Source: Acidobacteriota bacterium (GTDB lineage Bacteria; Acidobacteriota; Blastocatellia; Pyrinomonadales; Pyrinomonadaceae). From it: a stretch of DNA of 64,000 nt. Below the pieces are notes generated by a model, which saw nothing but the letters and a program-made list of their open reading frames with translations, searched no databases and was not told the DNA's origin. Within the stretch, counting starts at the first letter, position 1, and each line of letters begins with the position of its first letter. Made by a program: the position numbers and the translations under genes. Shown here one piece after another: positions 1 to 8,535 of this stretch. The stretch covers positions 1 through 64,000 of the forward strand of contig JAOAPY010000029.1 of NCBI GenBank assembly GCA_025463135.1, written 5' to 3'.

Positions 1-83
1 ACATTCCCGCTTGCTGAAGATCGTCTCCGCGCATTCGTTTCTGTTCTCCTGGTTGCGAGGTTCGATTACTCGCTACTATTACG

Positions 84-560
84 TTGGTCCATGTAGCAAG
101 GTTACTTTTTCAGCAGCCTGCTAGAGCTGTGGGGTCATCCGTGTTTGTCGGTCACGGTCGGAATCCTCTTTGGGCACGTCTTCAAGTCTTCTTGGAGAAA
201 GAACTTGGCTTGACCACCGTCAACTACGAGTCGGAATCGCGGGTTGGTGATTCGATTGTACCTGTGCTCGAAAAGATGCTAAACGAAAGCAGATTCGCAG
301 TTCTTGTGCTTACGGCAGAAGATGAAACGGATTCCGGTACGCGAAGAGCGAGACAAAACGTCATTCATGAGGCTGGCTTATTTCAGGGAAGACTCGGGTT
401 CAGAAAAACCATTCTACTAGTTCAGGAAGGCTTGGAAGATTTCTCAAACGTGGCCGGACTACAACATATCCGCTTTGTTAGCGACCGCATCGACCAAACG
501 TTCTATGAACTTCAAAGAGTCCTAAAGCGAGAAGGGTTGATTTCGTCACGCGTTGTGTGA
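84..560 (+). CDS. TIR-like nucleotide-binding (CAP12-type) protein, possibly 5'-truncated
   Basis: The protein matches the TIR-like nucleotide-binding family known from CBASS/Pycsar effectors (PF10137 type), whose members degrade NAD or bind nucleotides when an antiphage signal arrives. Visible family features are an N-terminal strand followed by GHGR (about residues 21-26), a VLTAEDE segment in the middle, and the hallmark R-A-R-Q-N-V-I-H-E-A-G stretch with a following GRLG. It covers essentially the domain alone; relatives usually carry another domain. The earliest start is TTG at 84 because an in-frame stop lies at 15-17; a GTG nearer the domain (within VFVGHGR) is an alternative. No ribosome binding site or partner cyclase is visible, since the window begins here. 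It may be the 3' remnant of a longer effector. Domain call fairly sure, function inferred. Confidence 0.68.
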   Translation: MVHVARLLFQQPARAVGSSVFVGHGRNPLWARLQVFLEKELGLTTVNYESESRVGDSIVPVLEKMLNESRFAVLVLTAEDETDSGTRRARQNVIHEAGLFQGRLGFRKTILLVQEGLEDFSNVAGLQHIRFVSDRIDQTFYELQRVLKREGLISSRVV

Positions 561-609
561 CAATGCCCAGCTTCTTGTTGACTTGATAAGGTAAGAGGGA
601 GTCAACCTA

Positions 610-782
610 GTCCCATAGGGACGAAATGTTTATAGACCGCACGTTGCCACATCTTGCTTAGCTTCAGAGGAGCGGAATGTTGCTCGCATCGTTGGGCGCT
701 TGACCGGAATATTTCGCTCATACGAAGCTACCGGTCGAGATGACTAACGGTGGCTATGAATATTCAGCTCCTAACGGAGCTA
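610..782. repeat. Palindromic MITE-like element, family 1 (CGAAATGTTTATAG core), copy A
   Basis: The left end reads GTCCCATAGGGACGAAATG followed by TTTATAG, and the right end is a diverged version (GCTCCTAACGGAGC preceded by CTATGAATATT). Both ends are a small GC palindrome joined to an AT-rich ATGTTTATAG-like core. Related copies lie at 23801, 48531 and 59931. It fills most of the gap between the TIR-like gene and the toxin-antitoxin pair. It carries no coding capacity that I can support. Confidence 0.55.
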
Positions 783-872
783 AAGAGCAGCTCGATCCTT
801 GCATAGAGTTAGTAAATTGAATTGGATTGCGTCGCCGTAAGTCTTATACTTGACGGCCAGAGGTGAAGACCC

Positions 873-1082
873 ATGAAAGTCAAAGTCAGTCAAAAAGGTT
901 TGCTGATTCCCAAGAAGCTTCTTGCCGGGGCTACCGAAGCAGACGTCCGCAAGAAAAACGGGCAAATTGTCGTTGTGCCGATCCGGAAGAATGATCCGAT
1001 TTTCAGACTCGGTAAACATCCGGTTAAGATGGACGTGACTGATGCGGCGGAGAACCACGACCGCTATTTATACGGTGAATGA
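873..1082 (+). CDS. VapB-like antitoxin (AbrB/MazE fold)
   Basis: This 69-residue protein has the pattern of swapped-hairpin AbrB-type antitoxins: an N-terminal strand region (KVKVSQKGLLIPKKLL) that would bind DNA, and an acidic C-terminal tail (DVTDAAENHDRYLYGE) suited to wrapping the toxin. Its stop overlaps the start of the PIN-domain gene by four bases (ATGA at 1079-1082), the usual order of antitoxin before toxin with translational coupling. GGTGAAG lies 6-12 bases upstream of the ATG as a plausible ribosome binding site. As in known pairs, it would repress the operon together with its toxin; no operator was identified. Assignment rests on size, tail and neighbour more than on strong sequence identity. 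Confidence 0.72.
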   Translation: MKVKVSQKGLLIPKKLLAGATEADVRKKNGQIVVVPIRKNDPIFRLGKHPVKMDVTDAAENHDRYLYGE

Positions 1083-1486
1083 ACCCAGTATTTCTCGACA
1101 CCGGTTACCTGATTGGTCTGGAAACATCCAATGACCAGCATCACAAAGCCGCAAGGGATCACTGGAAAGGGCTAGTTCGCAATTTGCCCCCTCTGGTTAC
1201 GACTTCATACGTTTTCGATGAAGTCGTAACTATCTTCGCGAATCGAAACCTACACGCCAAAGGCATTGAGGTAGGACAAAACCTCATCGACAGCCCATTC
1301 GTTGAACTAGTGCAGGTGGACGAGGAACTATTTTACGAAGCTTGGCGCTACTACCAGAAACATTCGGACAAATCATATTCGCTGACTGACTGCGTTTCGT
1401 TTGTGCTGATGAAAAGACTTGGAATTATAGAGGCGCTTACGTTCGACAAACACTTTGTGCAAGCCGACTTCACGCGGCTGCCGTAG
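1079..1486 (+). CDS. VapC-like PIN-domain ribonuclease toxin
   Basis: A 135-residue single PIN domain. The acidic residues expected to hold Mg2+ are visible: Asp7 in the FLDTGYLI start, Glu48 in the SYVFDEVVT helix, Asp104 in SLTDCVSF and Asp123 in LTFDKHF, in the standard order and spacing. Such toxins cleave tRNA or rRNA when released from their antitoxin. The start codon overlaps the antitoxin stop, and the next gene starts four bases after this stop, so all are probably one transcript. Nothing is missing from the catalytic set, so I expect it to be active. The RNA target cannot be read from sequence. Confidence 0.85.
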   Translation: MNPVFLDTGYLIGLETSNDQHHKAARDHWKGLVRNLPPLVTTSYVFDEVVTIFANRNLHAKGIEVGQNLIDSPFVELVQVDEELFYEAWRYYQKHSDKSYSLTDCVSFVLMKRLGIIEALTFDKHFVQADFTRLP

Positions 1487-1490
1487 CAAG

Positions 1491-1811
1491 ATGAAGGCAG
1501 TTACATCAGCAAGCAATCCAAAGAAGTACGGCAAGCTCTTGGCCAGGGTTCGGCCTACGGTTATTACAACCGAAGACGAGAATGACCGTATGCTCGCTCT
1601 GGTTGAGAAACTAATGGCGAAGGGTGATAGTTTGACACCCGAAGAAGGTGAGCTATTAAGGCTGCTGGGTAAGTTGATAGCTGATTTTGAGGAAGAGTTT
1701 TATCAGCTCGAGGATGCGGCCCCACAGGTGGGACGCGAATATCCTCTTCGTGGTCAGCCTATCGAATATGTGGATCCCGCCGAGCCGGTTTGGCCATCGG
1801 ACGCAAGTTGA
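1491..1811 (+). CDS. Small protein resembling the N-terminus of HigA-type antitoxins
   Basis: Residues 10-70 ([23 protein letters not shown], then [21 protein letters not shown]) resemble the leader helices that precede the helix-turn-helix in HigA-like antitoxins. Here no helix-turn-helix follows. The protein ends with a short proline-rich tail ([20 protein letters not shown]). I chose ATG 1491, four bases after the PIN gene stop; an in-frame TTG-type start upstream would lie inside that gene. Its stop overlaps the ATG of the next gene (TGATG at 1809-1813). It could be a third component of the toxin-antitoxin unit, a truncated antitoxin, or a member of a separate small family with that tail. 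Real gene likely, function unproven. Confidence 0.55.
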   Translation: MKAVTSASNPKKYGKLLARVRPTVITTEDENDRMLALVEKLMAKGDSLTPEEGELLRLLGKLIADFEEEFYQLEDAAPQVGREYPLRGQPIEYVDPAEPVWPSDAS

Positions 1812-4800
1812 TGAGCGAGATCGATCCCCGAGACCCAGCGGCGAAGGACAACGCCCAAGCGTCCGATTCGACCTCTCTTGAGCAGGATCTCCACGAACAG
1901 CTCAGCTCCTTAAAGACTCCCGCCGAACGTCAATCAATTCTGCAACTCACACGCGAGTTGACGCGGCTGCCTTTGGACCAGTCGGCGGCAATACTGGAGA
2001 CGAGCGCCGCCATCGCCGGCGTATCACTCCGCGCGAGCGTTGAATTTCTCCGCGCCGCGCCTGAAGCTGCCGTAACTTTGGCGGCAGCGGAACTGCGTTC
2101 GTGGGGCGACATGGGCCGGCGCCTGGCACTCGGTGATGCCGAAACCGCCATTTCGTTTTTCCTCGCCGGCGTAAACGATCTCCAGGAGTTGCCCCCAGAC
2201 CTTCGCCCGTTGCTCTTTCAAGTTTGCCTGCGTCAGATCACCCTCTCGAGCCCGGTGGCAGTGGAAACATTTCGCAGTGCGCCGGGACTGGCGAAGGCCC
2301 TAAACGACACGGAGATCCTTCGTGCCGTTTTCGAAATTGCCGCCGAGATATCGCGCCGCTCGGCAAAGCACAGCGCGGACTTTTTGCGGACTACCCCAGA
2401 GGTCATCGGGTCGCTCAAAAGGTTCCAACAGCACCCGGCGGTCAAGGAAAGCGCGCTCTTCCTGGCGGCGGAATTTGCGCGACGCGCCGGCGGCATCGCC
2501 TCTGACGCCTGGACCACCTTGCCCGCGGCAACGGCGACGCTCGATCCCGGGTCAGCGGTTCTTCTTCTGAGTCAAACGGCCAGATTTCTTGAACGCGGTG
2601 GTGGCGTGGCTTTACAGGTGCTCGTCTCGGGCAGCGAGATCCTGCGTCTCTTGCCGGAAGTCTTTGAAGAATGGATTGCACTGCTGTTACTGATCGCCGA
2701 ACATGGGAATGCCAGCCTGGTGGCCTTTGTCCGCAGCAGCCCGCGTTTTGTGCGGGCCATCTCAACTCAGGTCGACCGCTCACAGGCTATCGAGATTTCC
2801 AGTCGGGTAATGCAGCTCACACGCGAAATCGCCAAAGTCGATGGCGAAGCTGCGCTTGCTTCCTTTCGCGCCAGCGCGCCGGCGTTGCGCTCTGTTTCGA
2901 TTGAACAATTTGAAGAATGGGTGCGACAGGGACTGGCCCTCAATCACGGTGACGCGCGGGCGCGCCGCAGTTATTTCGCAGTCGAAACGCGCCGCAGTCA
3001 TGACGCGCTGCACACCGGTGGCAACGGGCTGCCGCTGGAATCGGTCCAGCATCTGCTGCAGTTGTATATCGAAGGGTTGACCGGGCGCACCATTGAAATC
3101 GCACCGCTGGCCGCAGTTCCGGTCGAGTCGCGCATCAGCGATGGCCGCACGATTTATCTACCTTCGCTGGTTGCCGAATTTGACGACGATGAACTCGATT
3201 TTCGACTCTATAAAGTTTTGGCCGCGCACGCCGCGGGACAAATCGAATTTGGGACCTATGAACGCGATACCATCGAGTTGCGCGCCGCACGTGCAGAGCT
3301 TGCGGAGTTGTATGACGAACAGAACGCCGACGCCCTCGATGCGTTCGCCATCGCTGATGAATTGCTGAGCAGTGGCACGGGCGTCCCGCCCGTGGGTGTT
3401 GGGCCAGAGGCCTTTCTTCCCCGCGATCATGCGCAGGATGCGCATGCCACCCTTCATGCGCAGGATGCGCATGCCACTCTTCATGCGCAGCCTGCGCATG
3501 CGAGCCTTCGCGCGCAAGATGCGCTTGCCAATCTCGACTATCATCAGATCCTCAAACTCTTTCCCATTGCCCAACTCGCGCGTCGCATCTTTGGCACGCT
3601 CGAAAACGCGCGCATCGATTGCCGCCTGCGACAGACTTACCGCGGCCTGGTTCGCGATCTCGATCTGATCCGCGAACACTTAAGCCGTGGACGACCGCGC
3701 ATACTCGATCTCCCTGCCGCCATGGTTCCTTTTGAGCTGCTCTTTCAGGTCACTCTCTGTGGCGGCGCGCATGATGACGCGCGCCAGTTTTATGGTCAAA
3801 TCATCTCCGAATTGGAGACGATCACCGCTCAATACCTCGATCGTCGGGACTCTACTGTCGCTGATACTCTCATGGCCACCAGCCACGTCTACGCACTCTT
3901 CAAATCCATCACGCCGGACGATGCGGCCGCCCAGACAGAACCCGATGAAGAGTCCGGCGAAGAGCAGGCAAGCGATGCGGCGCAGGAAATGTGGCGCCGC
4001 GAAAGATCGGAACGCGTCTCTCAACGACAGGACGTGCGCGAATTGTTCAACGCCTGGAACGATCCTGATGCCGAAGGCGAGCCTGACGAGATCGACGGCG
4101 CCGAAGCCTGGCTCGAGGCCGACACTCCTGAGCAAAATCTGGAAGAAGGGGAGGTCGCTTTCAACTATGACGAATGGGACCGCGAACTTACGGATCATCG
4201 TCTGGGCTGGTGTCGCGTGATCGAAAAACAGGTCAAACACGGTGATCGCACTTTTGTGGAACAGACGCGCGAGCGACACAAAGGGATCATCTCTTCAATT
4301 CGTCACCAGTTTCAGTTGATGAAACCGGAAGACTTGACACGCGTTTTCAACGAACTGGATGGCGAAGAGTTTGATCTTAATGCGGTGGTTGATTATGTGA
4401 TCGACAAGAGGGCCGCGCGAGTCGGCGGCGGCCATCAATCCGAACGCCTCTACACCAAACGCCTGCGGCGCCGTCGCGATGTGGCGGTTTCCTTTCTGCT
4501 GGATCAGTCATCGTCAACCGCGCGCACCATCGGTCGTCATCCGCTGCAACCTTACACGCACCCGGGTCGACGCATCATTGAGATTGAAAAGGAGGGACTG
4601 GTCTTGATGAGCGAGGCGCTGGAAGCGGTCGGTGATATCTACTCGATTAACGGGTTTACTTCCGAAGGCCGTCGCAACGTGAAATTTTACGTGGTCAAGG
4701 ATTTCAACGAGCCCTACTCGGACGACGTGAAGCGACGGATCGGCGGCATTACTTATCAGAACAACACGCGTTTGGGCGCCGCCATCAGGCACGCAGCGGC

Positions 4801-5083
4801 GCGGCTCAAGAAACAAAGCTCACGCACCCGCTTACTCATCGTCCTTTCCGACGGCCGGCCGTACGATCATGATTACGGCGATGCGCGTTACGCGCGCGAG
4901 GACACGCGCGAGGCGCTGCGCCAGGCCAAGAATGCCGGCATCATCCCGTTCTGTATCACCATTGATCGCGAGTCTGAAGCTGAGCTGCGTGATCTCTACG
5001 GCGACATTGGCTATACAATTATCGATGATGTACTGACGCTGCCCGAACGACTGCCGGGGATATATCGCAGGTTAACGACCTGA
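1811..5083 (+). CDS. Large NorD-like von Willebrand factor A protein
   Basis: About 1090 residues. The C-terminal ~220 residues form a vWA domain of the NorD/CbbO type: the MIDAS loop DQSSSTART, then a conserved [18 protein letters not shown] helix, the [22 protein letters not shown] segment, [10 protein letters not shown], and the [17 protein letters not shown] strand. The N-terminal ~400 residues look like alpha-helical repeats rich in FLR and LLxxA, and the middle has an acidic stretch ([10 protein letters not shown]). NorD proteins act with a MoxR/CbbQ ATPase as metal-insertion chaperones; no such ATPase or nitric-oxide reductase gene is in the window. ATG 1811 is preferred to TTG 1790 because it overlaps the upstream stop. 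Residues ~523-575 include a repeat-derived insertion described separately. Family call strong, target unknown. Confidence 0.8.
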   Translation: MSEIDPRDPAAKDNAQASDSTSLEQDLHEQLSSLKTPAERQSILQLTRELTRLPLDQSAAILETSAAIAGVSLRASVEFLRAAPEAAVTLAAAELRSWGDMGRRLALGDAETAISFFLAGVNDLQELPPDLRPLLFQVCLRQITLSSPVAVETFRSAPGLAKALNDTEILRAVFEIAAEISRRSAKHSADFLRTTPEVIGSLKRFQQHPAVKESALFLAAEFARRAGGIASDAWTTLPAATATLDPGSAVLLLSQTARFLERGGGVALQVLVSGSEILRLLPEVFEEWIALLLLIAEHGNASLVAFVRSSPRFVRAISTQVDRSQAIEISSRVMQLTREIAKVDGEAALASFRASAPALRSVSIEQFEEWVRQGLALNHGDARARRSYFAVETRRSHDALHTGGNGLPLESVQHLLQLYIEGLTGRTIEIAPLAAVPVESRISDGRTIYLPSLVAEFDDDELDFRLYKVLAAHAAGQIEFGTYERDTIELRAARAELAELYDEQNADALDAFAIADELLSSGTGVPPVGVGPEAFLPRDHAQDAHATLHAQDAHATLHAQPAHASLRAQDALANLDYHQILKLFPIAQLARRIFGTLENARIDCRLRQTYRGLVRDLDLIREHLSRGRPRILDLPAAMVPFELLFQVTLCGGAHDDARQFYGQIISELETITAQYLDRRDSTVADTLMATSHVYALFKSITPDDAAAQTEPDEESGEEQASDAAQEMWRRERSERVSQRQDVRELFNAWNDPDAEGEPDEIDGAEAWLEADTPEQNLEEGEVAFNYDEWDRELTDHRLGWCRVIEKQVKHGDRTFVEQTRERHKGIISSIRHQFQLMKPEDLTRVFNELDGEEFDLNAVVDYVIDKRAARVGGGHQSERLYTKRLRRRRDVAVSFLLDQSSSTARTIGRHPLQPYTHPGRRIIEIEKEGLVLMSEALEAVGDIYSINGFTSEGRRNVKFYVVKDFNEPYSDDVKRRIGGITYQNNTRLGAAIRHAAARLKKQSSRTRLLIVLSDGRPYDHDYGDARYAREDTREALRQAKNAGIIPFCITIDRESEAELRDLYGDIGYTIIDDVLTLPERLPGIYRRLTT
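3376..3394. repeat. Intergenic-type palindrome lying in frame inside the NorD-like gene
   Basis: CACGGGCG-TCC-CGCCCGTG is a perfect 8-base inverted repeat and is translated as part of GTGVPPVG. The same CACGGGCGGGA...CCCGTG hairpin type occurs between genes at 24165-24272 in this window. It appears to be a dispersed element that landed in coding sequence without breaking the frame. Confidence 0.6.
3428..3535 (+). repeat. Four tandem 27-base repeats encoding nine-residue units
   Basis: Four head-to-tail copies translate as [27 protein letters not shown] and RAQDALANL. The first two copies differ by one or two bases, the later ones are diverged, and the unit is itself built on ATGCGCAGGATGCGCATGCC, a near-palindrome. 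The array sits 34 bases after the palindrome at 3376 and in frame with the surrounding gene, in a region between conserved parts of the protein, probably a surface linker. Confidence 0.8.
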
Positions 5084-5158
5084 GAAGCGGCGGTACTTAG
5101 TGCCTGGTGCTTTGTTCTGGGAACGTTGTTCCTGGTACTTGACGGTTTTTGTTTTGAT

Positions 5159-5219
5159 CCGTTTAGATAGGGCACTTATGGCCCCGCAACCGGCGGACAA
5201 GTCCTCCTTCTAAACGGGG
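5159..5219. repeat. Hairpin repeat, TTCTAAACGGG family, copy 1 (possible bidirectional terminator)
   Basis: CCGTTTAGATAGG (5159-5171) pairs with CCTTCTAAACGG near 5206-5217. The 30 bases from 5190 (CCGGCGGACAAGT then TTCTAAACGGG) recur at 61762-61790 with few changes. The element lies between two converging genes, where a stem-loop would stop both transcripts, though no long T-run follows. Confidence 0.5.
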
Positions 5220-5224
5220 TTGAC

Positions 5225-6169
5225 TCACGGGCTAAAGCGCACATCTTTCGTATTCCCGCCGCATACGAGCACGCCAACGCGCTCGCCGACTTCGGGTTTG
5301 TATTGTCCGGACAGCAGGGCAGAAAATGCTGCAGCGCCACCCGGTTCTGATGCTACTCGCAGGACCCTCCATAGGGCTTCCTGTGCTTGCAGAATCGCTT
5401 CGTCCGTAACCAGCACCACGCGGTCGACACGAGCGCGCGCGAGAGGAAACATCAATTCGCCAACGCGACGCGGCGCCAGTGAATCGGCGGCAACCCCACC
5501 GGCCTCGGCATCAACTGGACGTCCCGCCTCCAGTGCTTTAAATAGCGTGGGCGCAAGTTCCGGCTCGACGGCTATGATCTTAACGCGGTCTGCATACCAG
5601 GCAGCGATGCCGCCGATTAAACCTCCGCCACCAACCGCCACCAACAACGTGTCGAGGTTTGGCGCCTGTCGTTCGAACTCCAGGCCCACGGTGCCCTGAC
5701 CCAAAAGGGTCTCGATTTGATCGTAAGCATGAATCGACATGGCGCCTGATTGCGCCCTCCAGACTTCGCTGGCCGCGAGCGCATCGGCATAACGGTCACC
5801 GGTAATAACGAGTTCGGCGCCGTACTCGCGCATGCGATCCAACTTGGCTGGAGAAGTCACGGTGGGTACGAAAATCTTCGCCGGCTGACCCAGCTTCATC
5901 GCTGCGTAGGCTACCGCCGCACCATGATTGCCGCCTGACGCGGCCACCACGCCCGCGGGCGGCACCGTGCGCGTCAACAGGTTGCTGAAGGCGCCGCGCG
6001 CTTTGAATGAGCCCGAGTGTTGTAGCAGTTCAAGTTTGAAAATCAGAGGCGCAGGATCCAGGCCAAAGTCGCCGCCGTCAACTTCGATCACCGGCGTGCG
6101 GCGAATGTGCGGCGAGATCAGTTCGTAAGTAGCGGCGATTTGTTCCGGCGTGATCGCAAGTTCCGGCAT
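5225..6169 (-). CDS. Serine/threonine dehydratase-like PLP enzyme
   Basis: A fold-type II pyridoxal-phosphate enzyme of the threonine deaminase/serine racemase group, acting in the cytoplasm to deaminate L-serine or L-threonine to the 2-oxo acid and ammonia. Numbered from ATG 6169, the cofactor lysine is Lys56 in SGSFKARGA, the asparagine loop is ASGGNHGAAVA, and the glycine loop that holds the phosphate is VGGGGLIGG. The length (~314 residues) fits catabolic enzymes without the ACT regulatory domain. The open frame extends to 6289, but the extra 40 residues (with WWRR and a low-complexity stretch) overlap a repeat-like GTAGGGGCGCACC sequence and look non-coding; Met at 6214 is another choice. 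No cysteine in the final strand was decisive for substrate. Confidence 0.85.
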   Translation of the reverse strand: MPELAITPEQIAATYELISPHIRRTPVIEVDGGDFGLDPAPLIFKLELLQHSGSFKARGAFSNLLTRTVPPAGVVAASGGNHGAAVAYAAMKLGQPAKIFVPTVTSPAKLDRMREYGAELVITGDRYADALAASEVWRAQSGAMSIHAYDQIETLLGQGTVGLEFERQAPNLDTLLVAVGGGGLIGGIAAWYADRVKIIAVEPELAPTLFKALEAGRPVDAEAGGVAADSLAPRRVGELMFPLARARVDRVVLVTDEAILQAQEALWRVLRVASEPGGAAAFSALLSGQYKPEVGERVGVLVCGGNTKDVRFSP

Positions 6170-6431
6170 ATCAATTTGTAGGGGCGCACCGGCGTATCCG
6201 CCCTTGTGCGCCATCTGTCTTTTTTGAGTCAAAAAAATCGCCAGCCCCAGGCGTCGCCACCAGTTCGTCGCTACGACGCTGATTACCATAAAGTATCAAG
6301 TGTGAGTCTATTACGACGCAAGTCCGTAGCACCCAACCGAACACACGGGCGGCACGCCTGTTCCACTCTTTGTGCGCGCCGGTGTTGAGCCGGCGCACTG
6401 CCTAAGTTATATTGCGAGCAGCCAAACCTGC

Positions 6432-6516
6432 GGAGGGGTCGCATAATGGTAGTGCAGCGGTCTTGAAAACCGCCGTCCGAAAGGATATGCAGGTTCGAGT
6501 CCTGTCCCCTCCGCCA
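6432..6516 (+). tRNA. tRNA-Ser(UGA)
   Basis: An 85-base cloverleaf: acceptor GGAGGGG (6432-6438) with CCCCTCC (6506-6512), discriminator G6513 and encoded CCA (6514-6516). The anticodon stem GCGGT/ACCGC (6457-6461, 6469-6473) encloses loop CTTGAAA with anticodon TGA at 6464-6466. A variable arm with the stem TCC-GAAA-GGA follows, as expected of a class II serine tRNA, then T-arm GCAGG-TTCGAGT-CCTGT. The D-arm is short (GCATAATGGTAGTGC). The gene stands alone between a dehydratase and a membrane protein. Confidence 0.93.
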
Positions 6517-6628
6517 TTCCTTCATAACGCCAAGCCATACGTGCCAGGTGCCGTCCGTTGTACCGATAGCTGAACCGGAGAAAGCGGGCGACGCGAAACG
6601 CTAACGCCTTTCAGTAAAGGAGAGATTC

Positions 6629-7198
6629 ATGAAAAATGACGTGCTGAAGGATTCCAGTGATGGAGCATCTTTGGGACGCCCGCGTGCTCTCGATACGATC
6701 CTTCCGGGAGGCTTAGTCGTCGGAATACTTGACCTGCTTTTCGCTTTCACTTTTTACGGCCTGATATTGGGTGTAAAGCCGCTGCGAATTTTCCAGTCCG
6801 TGGCTGCGGGATTGATGGGCAGAGCGGCGGCGTTTGACGGCGGAATCAAGACGTTTTTGCTCGGCATTCTGCTTCATTTTATTGTTGCCACCTGCATCGC
6901 CGCAGTTTATTACGGGGCCAGCTGGATATTTCCAGTGTTGATTCGGCACGCCGTTCTTAGTGGATTGATCTACGGGATGATCGCTTATCTGGGAATGAAC
7001 TATTTAGTTATCCCGCTTTCGGCCATCAGAAGAAGTCCCGGGCCGTTGCGCCTACCCATCTTTCTGACAGAAATTATCGGACATGCATTTTTGGTGGGAT
7101 TGCCACTGGCGCTTTTGGCACGGCGATCTGCCAAAAGGACTCGAGACTATCGCGGCTCGGCTCCCTCAGAAAAAGAACTGAGCCCGACTGATATATGA
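6629..7198 (+). CDS. Four-helix integral membrane protein of unknown function
   Basis: A 189-residue protein with four clear hydrophobic helices: roughly residues 27-48 (LVVGILDLLFAFTFYGLIL), 74-98 (FLLGILLHFIVATCIAAVYY), 107-128 (LSGLIYGMIAYLGMNYLVI) and 143-165 (FLTEIIGHAFLVGLPLALL). Charged ends suggest both termini in the cytoplasm. A strong AAGGAGAG site lies 6-13 bases before the ATG. I do not recognise the family with confidence; the pattern of glycine-rich helices is seen in small periplasm-facing DUF proteins of Acidobacteria. Not in an operon with its neighbours. Confidence 0.7.
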   Translation: MKNDVLKDSSDGASLGRPRALDTILPGGLVVGILDLLFAFTFYGLILGVKPLRIFQSVAAGLMGRAAAFDGGIKTFLLGILLHFIVATCIAAVYYGASWIFPVLIRHAVLSGLIYGMIAYLGMNYLVIPLSAIRRSPGPLRLPIFLTEIIGHAFLVGLPLALLARRSAKRTRDYRGSAPSEKELSPTDI

Positions 7199-7227
7199 AT
7201 TGCGCTAATGATGCTCGCGATTTGATG

Positions 7228-7305
7228 GCACTCCAACGCCGGCTTGGAGTGCGGTGACCTGTCACCGCTTTCGTCGCGGCGATCTGTCGCAGCAAGCCTT
7301 CCGAA
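7228..7305. repeat. Palindromic element, GCGGTGAC-N2-GTCACCGC family, copy 1
   Basis: It contains GCACTCCAA/TTGGAGTGC (7228-7252) and GCGGTGAC-CT-GTCACCGC (7251-7268), then a GTCGCGGCGATCTGTCGCAG tail. A related arrangement in the other orientation is at 33472-33608. It lies between a membrane protein and an HtrA gene that converge here. Confidence 0.65.
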
Positions 7306-7335
7306 GATGTCCTCAATTACGAAACGCGGCACCTC

Positions 7336-8400
7336 CTACTTATTCGTTCCAACGCGAGACTCCTCTGGAATTACTTGGAGACTTAGTCTTTCCGTATTTC
7401 TGATGACCAACAAAGATGACTTGTGTCCGATGCGTTCCTCTGTCAGGAGTTTATGAAGATCATCGATGCCGGCAGTCGGGTGATCGTCAAAGGCGATAAT
7501 AATATCGCCTTCGCGCACTCCGGCTTGCCGCGCCGGGCTGTTACTTTCGAAGGATACGATCAGGATTCCGCTCTCAACGGCCAGGCCATAGTAGCGCACG
7601 ATTCGGCGTGGCAGCGGAACGTTCTGTCCGGCCAAGCCTATATAACTGCGACTGACTCTTCCGTCGCGAATCAGACGGCCGGCAACGAACTTGGCAGTAT
7701 CGATCGAAGTAGCAAAACAGATCCCATGGGCCGGCAGAATCATCGCCGTATTTACGCCAATGACTTCTCCACGGGCGTTAACCAGCGGCCCACCGGAATT
7801 TCCCGGGTTAAGCGCGGCGTCAGTTTGAATCACATCGTCCATCAATCGCCCTGACTGCGCGCGCAGCGAGCGGCCCAGCGCACTTACGACTCCGGCAGTT
7901 ACGCTGTACTGGAAGCCATAGGGGTTGCCAATGGCCACGACTAATTGTCCCACTCGAATTTTTTGCGCCTCACCAAGTTGAACGGGAACCAGATTGGGTG
8001 CGTTGATTCTGATGACTGCCAGATCAGTGTCCGGATCGTCTCCGATCAAATCAGCTTCGTACTTGCGTCCATCTGAAACAGTAACCTCGATTTTGGTGGA
8101 GCCGTGGACCACGTGACTGTTTGTCAGCATGAACCCGTCAGGTGTGAAGATGAAACCGGAGCCGCTGCCCCGAGCTTCACGCGGGGTTCGCGGAGCGTTT
8201 CCTCTTCTGCTCCGGGCAGCTTGCTGCACCTCAATATAAACAACCGACGGGCTGACCCTTTCGGCCGCCGTGATGACTGCGCGCGAATATGCGTCCAGGA
8301 GGTCTTCATCCGGTTGTGAAGGCGCGCGGTGATCCTTGATAGTCTCCTCATTCTGAGATGCAAATCGTTCGTCGCTTAGTAATTCAATTTCTTGCTGCAT
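7336..8400 (-). CDS. HtrA/DegP-like trypsin-fold serine protease with one PDZ domain
   Basis: The S1C catalytic triad is complete: His96 in TNSHVVHG, Asp126 in DPDTDLAVIR and Ser202 in the PGNSGGPL loop. A single PDZ domain follows at about 260-345 (VESGILIVSFESNSPARQAGVREGDIII). HtrA proteases degrade or chaperone misfolded envelope proteins, but this one begins with ~40 polar residues and shows no signal peptide or membrane helix, so as annotated it would stay in the cytoplasm. Either the true start is not visible, or it belongs to the cytoplasmic HtrA-like group. ATG 8400 has a weak upstream GAGGACG site. Transcribed alone, divergent from nothing obvious. Confidence 0.9.
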   Translation of the reverse strand: MQQEIELLSDERFASQNEETIKDHRAPSQPDEDLLDAYSRAVITAAERVSPSVVYIEVQQAARSRRGNAPRTPREARGSGSGFIFTPDGFMLTNSHVVHGSTKIEVTVSDGRKYEADLIGDDPDTDLAVIRINAPNLVPVQLGEAQKIRVGQLVVAIGNPYGFQYSVTAGVVSALGRSLRAQSGRLMDDVIQTDAALNPGNSGGPLVNARGEVIGVNTAMILPAHGICFATSIDTAKFVAGRLIRDGRVSRSYIGLAGQNVPLPRRIVRYYGLAVESGILIVSFESNSPARQAGVREGDIIIAFDDHPTAGIDDLHKLLTEERIGHKSSLLVIRNTERLSLQVIPEESRVGTNK

Positions 8401-8535
8401 ATCGTAAGTTCGTCCTCGGTTCTGTTCTTCGTCTCCTTACAGAAGCTTGTGGTACCTCAAAGCGCCGACAGCGTTCCCTCCAGTAGTCGTTCAAAGAGAG
8501 CGTTGCCATAAAACTCCTCTCTCCTAGCCGATTTT

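Noticed and set aside
780-1058. 92-codon minus-strand frame opposite the antitoxin gene
   Set aside because: It lies across the antitoxin and its repeat, with no family features; the plus-strand pair has clear motifs and coupling.
1491-1811. Frameshifted HigA antitoxin with its helix-turn-helix in another frame
   Set aside because: No helix-turn-helix pattern could be read in the other frames of 1700-1850, so a frameshift is not supported.
2224-4279. Many long open frames on both strands inside the NorD-like gene
   Set aside because: They are shadows of the true frame in a GC-rich gene; the vWA motifs are only in the 1811-5083 frame.
1811-5083. Nitric-oxide reductase activation (true NorD) as the function
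   Set aside because: No norC, norB or norQ gene is in the window; the similarity is to the vWA domain, so only the family name is kept.
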